From Avena insularis (lineage: Eukaryota; Streptophyta; Magnoliopsida; Poales; Poaceae), in assembly GCA_023614405.1 (NCBI GenBank), contig CM042685.1, forward strand, positions 188,514,257-188,578,256: DNA of 64,000 bases, in the 5' to 3' direction. Each line of letters starts with the position of its first letter. Within the stretch, counting starts at the first letter, position 1. A program made the position numbers and the translations under genes. The notes below the pieces were generated by a model. That model made no database searches, was not told where the DNA came from, and was given only the letters and a program-made list of their open reading frames with translations. Below, in pieces: positions 22,819-34,139 of this stretch.

Positions 22819-23637
22819 ATGGAAGAGATCTCCACTTTTAAGCAAAAAAGTGAAGAGAGTTTTAAAGAATCTTGGTCTAGAATTTCCGCTTTACAAAGGG
22901 AAAATGAGCCTAAGATGAGTCTTAGCTTGGTTATTGATAGTTTCTACCGCGGTATTGCTCTTCGTTATAGATATTCTTTGGATGCTGTGGCTGGGAAAGA
23001 TATTTTGCTATGTACTGAGGATGAAGCTTTTGATGCCATAAAAAAGTTGATTGCAATTTATAATACACCTGGCAAGTCTGATTCCTCTTTCACAAATATT
23101 TTTGCTAGGTTGAACAGTCTTGAGACTAGTATTGCTGCTATGAATAGTTGCTATCACACGCTTAGGGCTTACCATGATTATGCTCCCATAAATTCTGAGC
23201 ATTCAAAGTGGTTTCCCACAATCAAAGTCTCAATAAACACTACACTTTTTGATGCTCGTTGTGATATCATGTCTGAATTTTGCCTCATGCCTAAAGATAT
23301 TTATGATTCCTTGAGTCTTTGGGGGCTTATTGAAGGAGGAGAGGAAATCTCTCTCACCAACAATGCTACTATATTGCCCATTGGAATAGCTGAAGGTGTG
23401 TTTACAAAAATCTCAGGGAAAATGGTGCCTACTGATTATCTTGTTATTGAATGTGTAGGCAAGAGACATATTACACTTGGAAGATCCCTATTGAAACACT
23501 TTGGAGCGGTAATAGATGTGGGAAAAGGCATTATGCACTTTGCTCCTTTGGTAAGCAATCATATCTTCCCTAAAGAGATGAAGAAAGGTAAGAAAGGAAA
23601 GAACTATAGGGGCAATTCTTCATTTGAAAATACTTGA
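22819..23637 (+). CDS. D ORF: gag-like N-terminus fused to a protease-like domain
   Basis: An uninterrupted 272-codon frame starting about 220 bases after the primer site. Residues 1-95 resemble the Retrotrans_gag region of Athila-type elements (F-x-ESFKESWSRI, later DSFYRGI, then DEAFDAIKKLI). Residues about 140-260 resemble the retropepsin-like domain of the same clade (MPKDIYDSL, GRSLLK, GAVIDVGKG). The protease active site, normally D-(S/T/L)-G, reads FDARCD here, so the glycine is missing and activity is unlikely. There is no zinc knuckle. The gag and protease parts are joined far more closely than in a full gag-pol, as if the middle had been deleted. The frame is intact, so it may be the family's regular product or a chance survivor. 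Confidence 0.6.
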   Translation: MEEISTFKQKSEESFKESWSRISALQRENEPKMSLSLVIDSFYRGIALRYRYSLDAVAGKDILLCTEDEAFDAIKKLIAIYNTPGKSDSSFTNIFARLNSLETSIAAMNSCYHTLRAYHDYAPINSEHSKWFPTIKVSINTTLFDARCDIMSEFCLMPKDIYDSLSLWGLIEGGEEISLTNNATILPIGIAEGVFTKISGKMVPTDYLVIECVGKRHITLGRSLLKHFGAVIDVGKGIMHFAPLVSNHIFPKEMKKGKKGKNYRGNSSFENT

Positions 23638-25652
23638 TTCTTCTTGCTTCTTGTGCCTAACTTATAGGCGTTAAAGAAAAGTACTTGTTGGGAGATAACC
23701 CAAGAGTTTCCTTGAGTCTTGGAAGTTATTACTTCAGTAATAACCTCTCCATATCCTTTTTGTTTGCCTTTTGTGCCAATAATGACCTCTAATGAGAGGG
23801 AAGTAAGATTTGGGGAGTTGCTGTCCCGAAACAGATTTATGTCCTCCACCAAAAAAATCGTGAGGAGTCTCTGTAACTCGGTTTGAGCTCAAAATTTACA
23901 AATAAACCCCCTAGTATGTTATATAACTTTCCTTAGTTCAACACTTTTTTATTTCAGCAACAGAAGATGTTCGAAAAAATCGGTTTCTACCTTCTGGTCT
24001 GTTTTGACAGATTTCTGCCATTATTTGCATTTGCTTCTTATTGATTCCTTTTTGAGTTCTATTTAGGTGAATTGAGCTTTTTGAAGGAGTTACTACAGTA
24101 GCTTTTGTTTTTAGTGAAAAGCCTTTCTGTTTCAAAGCTTTGCCAGAGGTCTAATATCTTTTGAATAAACTAATGTTGCTAATGAAGATTGTGTGAAGTT
24201 TTGTTTGAATAAAAAATTTCAGGTGTAGAGAGAGAATGATGCAATGAGATGAAGAATGGACAAAAGCTCAAGATTTGGGATACCACCATGGTGTCACCCC
24301 AAGAAATATCCAAGAGGTATAAGCGTCAAAGCTTGGGGATGCCCGAGGCATCCCCTTCTTCATCAATAAAAAGCTCAGGTCTGTCTAAACACTTCATTTT
24401 TATTGTTTCATGCACAGTTGTGTTGTTCTTGGAGCGTCTTAGTTTTCGTTTGCTTTGCTTAGGTTGTTTAGTTTGCTTGAATAAAGTAGTTTGGACCCCC
24501 GTTCTCGCTGTGTTGTTTTGCAAATAAGTTGCTTGGTGTTGGAAAGGAGTAGTAAGTTCTTGCTTGAAAGTGCAAGAGGAGCTTGCATTGACTGTGACTT
24601 AGACTTTAGCATGACATGCTAGGTGTTGTTTTGACCTTATTCTTAGTGATTATTTCTGTAGCATGTCTTGTTACAAAAAATTGGGATTGCTTAGTGTGCC
24701 TTGAAGAAATTATGCGTTGTTTTAGCATGCAAAAGCATAGTATTGTGGTATTCTCCTTTGATGATTTGTTTGGGTTGACTTGGAACATGCTCACACCATG
24801 TTATGACTCTAACAAGTCACCATTAGCCTCTATGATCATTTAGTCCTTGACTTGTAGTACCACTCTTTGCTTTGATTAGTAATGCTTTGTTGCACTGCAT
24901 GATTATGGCCATTATTGCTCTCTTATTTGGTTGCTCCCAGTCTTTTGCTAGCCTCCACTTGTATGAGTAAGTTCTACTCATGCTTCCAACTCCCAATAAA
25001 CCAAGTTATTCCAAAGTGTCCACTATAAACTCCTATGCATGGTGTGTTACACCATTCCAAGTATATTCTTGTTTTCAGCTATCTTCCAATTAAAAACTAT
25101 CTTGTTATGTGAAAACTTAGTGATTAAAGCCCTCACAAACTTGATGGCACACTTTATATTCTTTGCCCCTAATAAACTTGAACCATTGTGTCTTCTATGT
25201 TGTATATGCTTGCACTTATACATTGGAATTAGCAGAACCGTGTTGTCATGGGGAACGTTTTCAACATTGCACTTGTACTTTGTACTCAGTTGATAAAATG
25301 CTCTTTTGTCTATGGATGTCACCGGTGTGAAATAAAAAGGGAACTTGTAAGTCCATGGAGTTTGTATCCTGTGTTAGAGAAACGCCTGGGCCGCTAGCCT
25401 AAGCCATGCCTAATCATGGTGGAAACTTGCAACATCACCATAGTGACATCTATGAAGCATTCTTCTTATAAAAAAGAGACACATTGAGAAAAGAGGAAAG
25501 AGAGGAAAAGGCACCATATTCCCATGGTACATAAGAAGATTGATGAGATGCTCATTGTCTGCTTGCCTTGTCATTTTGGTTATGGGATAGATCTTGTACC
25601 ATGTGCAAGGGGTACCCCGTTGGCGGTTCTCAATGATATGCAAATACTTACA
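23638..25652 (+). other. Non-coding 3' internal region of element D
   Basis: No supported ORF. It is shared with A (3997-4740) and with B in reverse complement. It stops abruptly at about 25650, inside a block that in A and B continues for several hundred more bases to the polypurine tract. The tract and the LTR U3 are missing here. Confidence 0.7.
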
Positions 25653-26554
25653 ATCATGCATGTTGTGTTTGCGGGAATCCGATGGATATTTAGATTATTA
25701 TGTTGGTTTGATTAATGGTTTTGTCTTCATGATTCTATCTTGTCTGTGTTGTTTGTGATCTTGCATGCTCTCCGTTGTTAGTAGCTATCTTGGCCAAATA
25801 GTTGCTAGTGACTCCAAGAGGGGGTATTTATGCTCGACAGTGGGTTCATGCCTCTAGTTTCCAAGGGAAGTGACAATAATCTCTTTGGTTGTAGATGTGT
25901 TGTTGCTACTAGGGAGAAAACAACGGTCTCTTGTTCATGGAACATGTGGACTATTTATCTTACAAACTTTGCTTAAAGTAGTTGTTTATTGCTTGCAACT
26001 TAATACTGGAGGGGGTTCGGATGATAACCTGAAGGTGGACTTCTAGTCATAGATGCAGTTGGATGGCGGTCTATGTATCTTGTTGTATTGCCCAATCGAA
26101 TCTCATAGGATCTTTCTGACTAGTAATTGCATTGTTATGCCTTGCTCAATTCCTGTCAATTGCCCTGATGTAATTTGTTTACCCTTCATGCTTGTTGTTT
26201 ATCTAAGGAGAGCACCTCTAGTGAACTATGGACCCCGGCCCAATCTTTACCATTGATACATCTTCCACTATTACTTGTTACTTGTTGCAAACCATTACCT
26301 TACACACCATACGTTTAATCCTTTGTTACAGCAAATCAGTGAGCTTGACAACCTCACTGATTCGTTGGGGCAAAGTCTTGAGTTTGTGTTGTGCAGTTCT
26401 CCGCGTTGCTTGCAACACCTGTGTGACGTCTCCTTCCTCCTACTGGTTCGATAACCTCGGTTTCTTACTGAGGGAAACTTGCTGTGGTGCTGCTTCATAC
26501 CTTGCTCTTGGGGTTTCCAACAAAGCGGCCCACGACAAGTGGTGGGCGCTATCA
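25653..26554 (+). repeat. D 3' LTR, U3 deleted
   Basis: It starts in the middle of the LTR, at AATCATGCATGTTGTG (equivalent to about 21667), and ends ...GCGCTATCA at 26554. It therefore lacks about 650 bases of U3, including the TATA box. The join shares AAT with both parents, as expected for end-joining or replication slippage. Confidence 0.88.
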
Positions 26555-26559
26555 AAAGT

Positions 26560-27174
26560 CCTTGGGAGTAAATGCCTTTTGAATCATGCCCAATGCCGTG
26601 GAATTGATTTTCTTGTCCACCACTTCACCTCGAGTCAACTTCTTTGGGTTATATGGAGAGAACCCATCCTCCACAATCCTCATTAACTCAATGGAAGAGC
26701 TGGAAATATGTGAGCGCATTAGATATTGCCAATTGGCGAAATTTGAAGTATCTAACATAGGTGGTGCTCCTTGAGGAATGATGTGTGGCATGGGAATGGG
26801 AGGATCCGGAGTATACTTCGGCGGTGGGGGCACCGCCGAGTAGTCCTTACCTCCACTTTCCTCTTTGGAAGTTGAGTCTTCGAGCCCCTCGGTGTTCTCG
26901 CTTGGGCGCTTGGTAGATGTTTGAGCAACAAAACCAAGTCCCAAGTGAGTGGTGACGGCCGCGGGATTCACCCCGGGGACGGTCATGGGTATGGTGGGAG
27001 AAGCTCGGTGGTTTGGGGTGTGACAAGATAAACCATGGGGTTTGGCTTGAGGGACTGCAAAAGAGTCATCATTTCATCAAACTTGGTCATCATGGATGAC
27101 TCCAATTGCTTGAGGTCCATGGTGGCAAAGTTCTTGGAGTTGTCATTCTCACTAACCCCTTCGTCGGCCATCAT
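26560..27174 (-). pseudogene. C1 gag, N-terminal part
   Basis: Two minus-strand open stretches (27174-26983 and 26986-26552) in overlapping frames encode the start of the Copia gag. The first begins with an acidic MMADEGVSEND-like N-terminus just inside the primer site. The second contains FANWQYLMRSHI, the hallmark N-terminal gag motif (W-x-x-x-M), followed by the region that D interrupts. A frameshift near 26985 separates them. Confidence 0.75.
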
Positions 27175-27208
27175 CTCTTAGGCGGTAAAGCCTGAAATAA
27201 GAGTGTTG

Positions 27209-27220
27209 GCTCTGATATCA
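27209..27220 (-). other. C1 primer binding site (tRNA-iMet type)
   Basis: The minus strand reads TGATATCAGAGC two bases inside the LTR end. It matches the initiator tRNA-Met primer site TGGTATCAGAGC except for one G-to-A change. Confidence 0.75.
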
Positions 27221-27222
27221 AT

Positions 27223-28794
27223 TGAAAGTATCGACTTTGAATCGACTAGAGGGAGGGGGTGATAGGCGACTAGCAATTTTAAATTTTTTAATAAATTTTA
27301 GGATTGGCAAGAAGATAAGTTCTCTAGATCTGCAACTAGATGAACAACCTATATTCTAGAGAACTAATAACAAACACAAGAGCGATAAAGAGAAAGTAGT
27401 AAAGGTAAGGAACGAGATAAACGAAGCGGGAACACGGAGATGTAATTCCCGTAGTTCACTTCCAAGGAAGATATGTCTATGTTGGAGAGGTGTCGGGGCC
27501 ACACAAGGTTACCCGAGCACCACAAAGGCCTCACCTTCTTCTCCGGTGAGCACCCCCACAAAGGAGGCCTCACAATCCACTAATCGGTGACCTTGAAGGC
27601 GTCAACCGAAACCTTTAAAACAAGGTTGAGGGGGAAGCTCCACAACTCAATTGGAGGCCCTCAACGACACCACAGAGCTTCACAACACATGCCCCTAACT
27701 CCGAGGATGTCCTATACCGTCTAGGGTTCCAAGAAATCCAAGAGAATCAAGATCCACAAAGGATAGGTGGGAGGAACCAAATATTCTTTGGTGGAGGTGT
27801 AGATCTAGGTCATCTCTCCCACTCCTCAAAAGATCAAGAGGTTTGAGTGGCTAGGGAGAGAGATCTAGTGAGGTGAAGCTCTAGTATTAAAGGAGGAGAG
27901 AGAAAATTGAAGAGTTAGGTAGGAGGAAGAAGAAGGGCGCCTTAAATAGGCCCCCTCCAAACTGAAATGTTGGACTGGTCGTGACACCACCAGAAATTCC
28001 GGTGGGGGGCCGGAAGTTCCGCCCAGCGTGGCTTCAATGGCTCGAAGACTGTTAGCACATGCTCCAAAGCTCGACCAGAAGTTCTGGTCAGACATGACCC
28101 GAAATTACGGTGGAACTTCCGGAGAAAATTCAGGCCCAAGTTCCGTCACTTAGATAACTTCCATACAGAAGCATACAGTTCTTGACCGGAACTTGGAGCA
28201 GAATTTGGAGCGAAAACAACTGGGTCGTGAACTGCCTAACCGGAAGTTCCGATGCTTGGGTGGAAGTTCCGCTCAGAGACTCAGTGGAAATAGCAAAGGA
28301 AATTCCTGCGACCAGAACTTACGGTGCTACTTCCGGTGGAAGTTCCGCTAATTATAATACTTCAATATAGAAGGTTATGAACTGGGACCAGAACTTCTGC
28401 TAGAAGGTGGACCGGAAATATAGTGGGATATATTCCACAGAGATCCTTGGGCGGAACTTCCGGCTTCTGGCCGGAAATTCCGATCAGACAAAAAACAACA
28501 CCAGCGGCTCAGAAACTCTCTCTCCCGCTGAAGGATAGGATGGTTCTGGCGGTGCAAATATGGTTTGTTCAAGAACAAATGATTCCCCACAGCCTTCCGA
28601 GGTGGACCCCCTCTGATAGTACGACGATCTAAAACAATAAAATGAGAGAAAGAGAAAAACGAAAGACTGTCGTGTTCATGAGACTGCAAGAATGAAATCC
28701 ACACACTCCATAAGCTCCATCAATAAATAAGTAACCTTAAACTCAAGCACAAGGTTATATCACAAGTGGGATTGTCATCATCACCAAAATAACA
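27223..28794 (-). repeat. C1 5' LTR
   Basis: About 1.57 kb. On the plus strand it begins TGAAAGTATCGAC next to the primer site and appears to end ...AAATAACA at 28794, where Angela-like LTR sequence begins. The right end is set by that homology switch and the CA rule, not by a TSD, because the other end of C1 is outside the window. It contains a minus-strand TATA-like box (27942-27949) and about a dozen degenerate CCGGAAGTTCCGG motifs within 27980-28480. Confidence 0.65.
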
Positions 28795-29537
28795 AGGGAA
28801 AGCATAGTCCTTTGAGAAAGCTTGTAGCAAAACGAACTTAATGACTTGATCTTATACTATGCTTACTATGGGTGTGTCTCCATCATATAATTATCCTAAT
28901 GATATGATCTTGTTATTAATAACATCCAATGTTCATGATCAGGAAACCATGATCATCTATTAATCAACAAGCTAGCTTAACAAGAGGCTTACTAGGGACT
29001 CTTTTATGTTTACAAAACACACAAGTATTAATGTTTCCTATTAATACAATTATAGAATGGGATGCAAACGTTTATCATAAACACAAAGATATAATAATAA
29101 CCACTTTATTATTGCCTCTTGGGCATATCTCCAACGGTCTCCCACTTGCCTAAAGTTAATAATCTAGATTACATGGTAATATACCTAACACCCATGCGTT
29201 CTGGTGTTGGTCATGTTTTGCTCTAGGGATAGGTTTAGTCAACAGATCTGCCACATTCAGATCTATGTGTATTTTCAAAATATTTATGTCACCAACTTGG
29301 ACATACTCGTGAATTGAATGAAAATGTAGCTTGATGTGCTTCAGCCTCTTGTGTGACCTTGGCTCATGTGCATTAGCTATGGCACCCATGTTGTCATAAT
29401 AGATGGCCATCGGGTCCAACGCACTAAGAACCACATCAAGCTCAGTAATGAACTCCTTTATCCATATTGCTTCTTGAGCAGCCTCCGAAGCAGCTATGTA
29501 ACCAACCTTGAAGCATTTCGCACTCCTCCATTTCAAA
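28795..29537 (-). mobile_element. Angela/BARE1-like Copia 3' remnant
   Basis: The minus strand carries the end of RNase H (29510-29156), a polypurine tract (about 29150-29137) and the start of a 3' LTR (29136-28795), which the C1 LTR truncates. The LTR start reads (C)GTTGGAGATATGCCCAAGAGG, with TGTTGG mutated to CGTTGG. This is the familiar start of Angela/BARE1-type LTRs. The upstream side ends at about 29537, beyond which the sequence is the CACTA-like host. Confidence 0.75.
29156..29510 (-). pseudogene. Angela-like RNase H C-terminal fragment
   Basis: The 126-codon frame reads as the end of a Copia polyprotein. YIAASEAAQEAIW is the region after the first catalytic residues, then YYDNMGAI (the D-N motif of RNase H), HIKLHFHSI (with the final catalytic H region) and VADLLTKP, a near-universal Copia C-terminal motif. 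It lacks everything upstream. The first residues, encoded above about 29510, no longer match. Confidence 0.8.
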
Positions 29538-30104
29538 AAAAAATTAACTTTAAAATTCCCATTCTACCCTTTGTTCAGACGACAAATGGGCATTCTAAAG
29601 TCGGTAGCTTAGGGGCACGATCATAATTATTTTTCTGTTCATCTCTATGGTCCCTATTCGTGCAATTTTTCCCTCTGGCCCTCCCAAAAATCCCAAGCCC
29701 CTATGTCCCCTCCACGACCATCGTGCGCACCGGCCAACAGCAATTCCACGGCGTCCGGAGCTGCTTGAGCTTCGGTCTCGTGCACCACCATGGTGCCGGT
29801 TAACCAACACCCACCCCACCAGATCTAATTCACCGGGTTTCTCTGCCACTTTACCGGAGCTGCAGTCTCGATCACCATGCTGATGGCCTCATCGACCACC
29901 CAAGCTCTGCTTCTTGCCGACAAATGCTATCCAACCATACCGGAGCCGCCTCACTAGTGTCCACCAAACGAGATCTAGTTCAACGAGTTCCATGTCCATG
30001 ACTCCAGACCAGCTACACGGGCATCATCGTTCACTGCAGAGGATCTGTCTCAACGATGCTCTCGTCCACCGTACTCAAGCCGGCATCGACCGCCCAAGAT
30101 CTAC
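29538..30104 (+). mobile_element. CACTA-like DNA transposon, left visible part
   Basis: GC-rich, weakly repetitive sequence between the Angela remnant and T2. It resumes at 46451 on the other side of T2. It shows degenerate repeats of a CTCGACCGCCCAAGATCTGCTT-type unit at about 29888, 30082 and 46455. The assignment to CACTA rests on the terminus and subterminal array at its far right end (49979). No left terminus is visible, so this end is truncated. Confidence 0.45.
29914..30104 (+). other. Possible coding exon of the CACTA-like element, continued at 46451-46552
   Basis: With T2 and one TSD copy removed, an open plus-strand frame runs from about 29914 through 30104 into 46451-46552. It ends at an AAG|GTAACC sequence that fits a splice donor. 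The predicted peptide is rich in Ser, Arg and Thr and has no domain I recognise. Upstream, the same frame is open from 29647 to a stop at 29883. It may be a 5' exon of the transposon or chance openness in GC-rich repeats. Confidence 0.25.
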
Positions 30105-33100
30105 TATCAACACCAAGATTTTAAATCCCAGATGCCTGTTATGCCATACATCGCAATCCCAGGATTACCATTTTTGCGAGACATAATAGATTGGATATCA
30201 TAGTAGATCATCCATTACAAACCATACATAAGGTCTTACAACAAATAAAGGATCTCATGATCCAGTCTTAATACAATGATAGTAGCGGAATAACGTAATA
30301 ATAACGGTAGCATAGGCGAGACTCCATCTTCATGGTCACAGGCAATGCTGACGATGGGAGATGATCCTAGTTGTCATAACCTTCTTGTGGTCCGTCCTCC
30401 TGCTAGTCCTCTTCATAGTCTGGCCACAGGAATAGCCAGGGACAAAGCCATGAGTACTCTTTAAGTACTCGCAAACTAATACTAACAAGTGAAGTGGTTT
30501 TGGGTAGGAAATACTAAGCTCTAGGTTATTTTGCAAAAATCCAGATTTACCTTAACTAAGTTCAGAAGCAAAGAAAGCTAGTTGAAAGTTTTATAACACC
30601 TAAGTTGGAACTTGAATTTCATCTCACAACTCTATTGTAGTCAAGTCAAAGTCACGAATCATTTCATAAGTCATTTTGAAAACATCTGACGAGGGAACAG
30701 TATGGCTACTCCAACTGTCTGTAACCGTGGACACGGCTATTCGAATAGTTTGACACTCTACAGAGGTGGTACACTTTCACCACAACATTCGATACATCCG
30801 TCAGGAACAATCCTGAATTCACCATACTCAGTATGCGGATAATCAACCCTAACCTTTTAATTACACGCCCTAGTATATGCACCTCTCCTGTGAGTTTAGC
30901 CTCCCAACCATGACCAACTGTCATCTTGGGAACTGCACACAAGGCAGCCTTAGCTCAAACCTTGGCCGCAAGGGAACCCATACTAAGGTATATAAATTTC
31001 TAGTCAATCCCTACCCAAATTTCGGGTTTTGTGGTTGTACGGTAAAATTGGAATGGTATCGCATCCAGACAACCATCAGTTTTATAAAGGGCTAAGGCTC
31101 ATGCCTTAACATTTTCATCATCAAAATCATCTAGTGTTCAAGAACACATGTCAAAACATTTCAGTAGAATGACTCATCATTCTAAGGTTTTCATAACCAT
31201 TTTCACCAACTATTCCCATCTAAAGTGATCGAGTTTTATGCTTAGCACTAGTATCTACAAGTGGGGGTAAACACTAATGAGGGGTGGTAAACAAGTATAT
31301 CTTATCAAAGTTCAATCTCATGCCTCAGGATGACATCACGATTATCTAACTTAGGCCAAGTTTTATGCTTTTTATGCTACCTTTAAATATCTTTCTACTC
31401 TCTACAAGTCACTAAGTAAAATCCAATAGAAAGTTTTGATACGGAAATAAAATAACTAAGCTTGCGAATAAAACTAGGATTGGGTATCAAGTGATGTAAG
31501 CTTGCAAGTAAAACTTTCATGGTTTAGTTTAGCTTGTTAAGCTTGCAAGTATTAGCTTGCTAAGTTGCAAGTGTTAGCTTGCCTTGAGTAGAGTAGTGGT
31601 TGAAGTCCTCCTTGGCTTATTCCTCGTAGTATTCTCCTTCCTCCTTGTATCCTTGGTCGGTACTAGCGTCTATAAATAAATACGAGGTACACAATCATCA
31701 AACAATACTTAACTACTTTTATTTAACACACCAAGGTTTTCACTAGATGATCTAGCATCATCACAAACATTACAATCATTAAGGCAAGGTTTTAACTATT
31801 CTTATTTTAGAAAAGTCATTTCTGCTCATTGAAAAACTACTTAAGATTTAATATTCTCCAACTAAAACATGGGATCATGTTGACACATGTCATCACCACA
31901 TATTTCTGCACATGGGAATGTGATTTAAAGTAGTGTCACAATTTAATAAGGTTTAACCTTTTTATTCTAATTAAATAAAGTGATTAGAATTGCCTATGGG
32001 GCATTCTTTTATTACTTGTCCATTATTTCTGCAAGTAAACCTAGGTATTTGTTATATATTCAGAAAGGTCTTGCTAATTGTGATTTTTGAGAGTTTGAAT
32101 CAACTCAAAAGCTTTTGTGGTTGAATTCTGAAAAATATTTGAATGCAGAATAGCTTCTGCCTTGTTATTTTTACTATAGGTGATATACAATTCCAAATTA
32201 CTTGAATCAAACGAGCTTGGATAAAGAATTCCAGTACCTTTCAAACAAAATTGGTTTCATGCAATTTGGTTCAGTGAATCGACCTGGGTTGATTTTTGAA
32301 TCTAGGTATAGAACTAAGTTTGAAATTAAAAGAATAAACCTAAATTCAAAATACTAGGTCACGCAGGAATGTAATTGGGCCGGCCCACGACGCACAGCGC
32401 GTGTGGGTGAATTTAAGTGGTTGTCCCCACCAGTCCGAGACAGGGGGTGCGAAGCGGTACGGGGTGATGTGGACCGCACGATCGACATCGAATCTAATGA
32501 CTGTGACTTATCATCTCCGTTGGGCAATGCCGGTGAGACAGAACCCTAGAGCGGCCAGTGGGGGTCTACGGGGCCCCACCGGGGCTCAGGCGAGGGTCAG
32601 CGTCAGGGGCGAACGATGAAGTCGACGACGGTAAACCTCCTGGTACCGGTGGCTTCTCCTGGGGTGGCTCCAATCGCTGGCTCCTTTCTTCCTCCTCCAC
32701 GGCAGACTCCGGCCAAATTCTGGCAACCTGCTGCTCGCCTTGCTCCAGGAATGAGTGGGGGTGGTTCTAAGAGAGAGGGGGTGTGTTGGTGTGAAGAAAT
32801 CAATCAGGAGTGGCCTCTATTTTATAGTGCCAATAGGGGACCGAAGAGCACGGGTGGAGCTCGTCGTGGTCGTCGGCACAGTGGGCTAATGGCATGGGCG
32901 ACCGTAGGGGCGGTGTTGTGCTCCCTGGCGAAGCTCAACGGCGTGGTCGCGAGGCGTGGGGCGGTGCGAGACGGTCGGAACACTGCGGTGCTCTAGGCGG
33001 ATCCGACGGGCATTTTAATGGCGCACCACGGCTATGGGTCACGCGGCGGCGAACGGGGTTATCTGGCGGTCTCCTAGGACGATGAGTGATCACACCTGGC

Positions 33101-34075
33101 GCGAGGCGGTGTGATGCGTGGGCGCGTCAGTCTGGCGCGCTCTCGGCATGGCACAAAGGAATAGGGCACGGCGGTTCTAGGGTGGTCCAGTGGTTGGCAG
33201 GGCGTTGGCGTTGGACAGGGGGTGGCGGTGGATGGTGGTCAATGTCCCAGATAAGGTGGCTAGGTCTGGTGCTGCTCCTAGCTTGCTGTCGACCATGGGG
33301 TGGCAAGGTGAGGCTCGGCATGGTCACCATTGATGGCAATGGCAAGCTCACAGTGGTGCTAGAGCTTGATAACTAAGCTATATGATCTACTAATAGCCTG
33401 CTATGAGCTAGAGAGGGAACAAGGTTGGCCAAATCACTGCTCACTATAGTGTTTGTTGTTTGTCTGATTTGTGTTTGCAAGGTGTTTGATGGAATGTCCG
33501 AAAGAGATTTGAATTTGAATTTTTGGTTCAAACTTGGTGGGTGGACTAGTTACATACTAGATAGTATCTTGTTAGTTGGAAAGGTCAAGGTGAATTGGTT
33601 TGGTTATTTTTTGAGAATTGGTGATCTTCCCATATGATAAAGATTCAATTTTGAAATGTCCTTTGAATCAAGTTGCCAAATGTTTCTGTAAGTTTGAAAG
33701 GTGGGCTTGGTTCACTTTTACTTGGTCTAGCAAGGGGTGAAAAGAATTGGAATTATTTCGGTTTGAAATCTTGGACTAGAAACACTCAAAGTGGCCTAGT
33801 GAGAAAGATTGGCAAAAATGACCATTTGCTTGTTTTGTTTGTTTTTGATTTTCTCTTGATTTGTTTCAGCTTGGAAATGTTTTAGATGATGTTGTTTTCA
33901 TCTTTAAACCATTCCTTGCTATTTAGAACAATCACACAAGTCCATTCATGCATTCATACAATCATCACATACACACATGCATTCATATGATGTTGATTAA
34001 CAAAAGTTTTTGTTAACCCTAAATTTGAGTGATTGGAATTTGATAATCATTGTTCAATATTTTTGGGATGTTACA
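30105..34075 (-). repeat. T2 3' LTR, full length
   Basis: 3971 bp, from TATCAACACC (the usual TGTTAACACC with mutations) to GGGATGTTACA. It has an AT-rich left third, a GC-rich central block (32340-33370) and an AT-rich right end. It is longer than the 5' LTR because that copy has lost about 0.68 kb. Short ORFs in the GC-rich block are not supported as genes. Confidence 0.9.
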
Positions 34076-34092
34076 AACCTTCCCTCCTTAAA
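34076..34092 (-). other. T2 polypurine tract
   Basis: The minus strand reads AGGAGGGAAGGTT immediately before the 3' LTR, the plus-strand priming site for element replication. Confidence 0.8.
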
Positions 34093-34139
34093 CAAATTCT
34101 CGTTCCGAGATTTGAGAAAGAAGAAAAACAAAACTAGGA

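Larger units (their letters stand above)
21016..26554 (+). mobile_element. D: Athila-like non-autonomous LTR element nested in C1 gag
   Basis: Plus-strand element of about 5.5 kb, with a full 5' LTR (21016-22571), tRNA-Asp-type primer site (22582-22599), one gag/protease-like ORF (22819-23637), non-coding 3' internal sequence, and a 3' LTR that has lost its U3 (about 25653-26554). The 5-bp TSD AAAGT is perfect on both sides. No reverse transcriptase or integrase is present. The 3' internal sequence is shared with A and B. Confidence 0.9.
13747..28794 (-). mobile_element. C1: SIRE-like Copia LTR retrotransposon, split by D, 3' end displaced by A
   Basis: On the minus strand the order is 5' LTR (28794-27223), tRNA-iMet primer site, gag (27174-26560, then 21010-19985 beyond element D), a coiled-coil-rich stretch, protease-integrase, reverse transcriptase-RNase H, then a promoter-like block and an extra ORF. 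The order gag-PR-INT-RT-RH defines Copia. The long gag, and the extra coding region after pol, fit the SIRE clade, in which an env-like ORF follows pol. The 3' LTR is not in the window, because element A occupies the place where it should begin. Stops and frameshifts separate the domains, so the element is dead. Confidence 0.85.

Noticed and set aside
14511..28480. CCGGAAGTTCCGG clusters as a CRISPR-like array
   Set aside because: Spacing is irregular, spacers are not of uniform length, the motif is short and degenerate, and the genome is a plant.
32401..33376. Host genes within the GC-rich part of the T2 LTR
   Set aside because: The frames are not kept in the second LTR (45145-45600) and the region lies between confirmed LTR ends.
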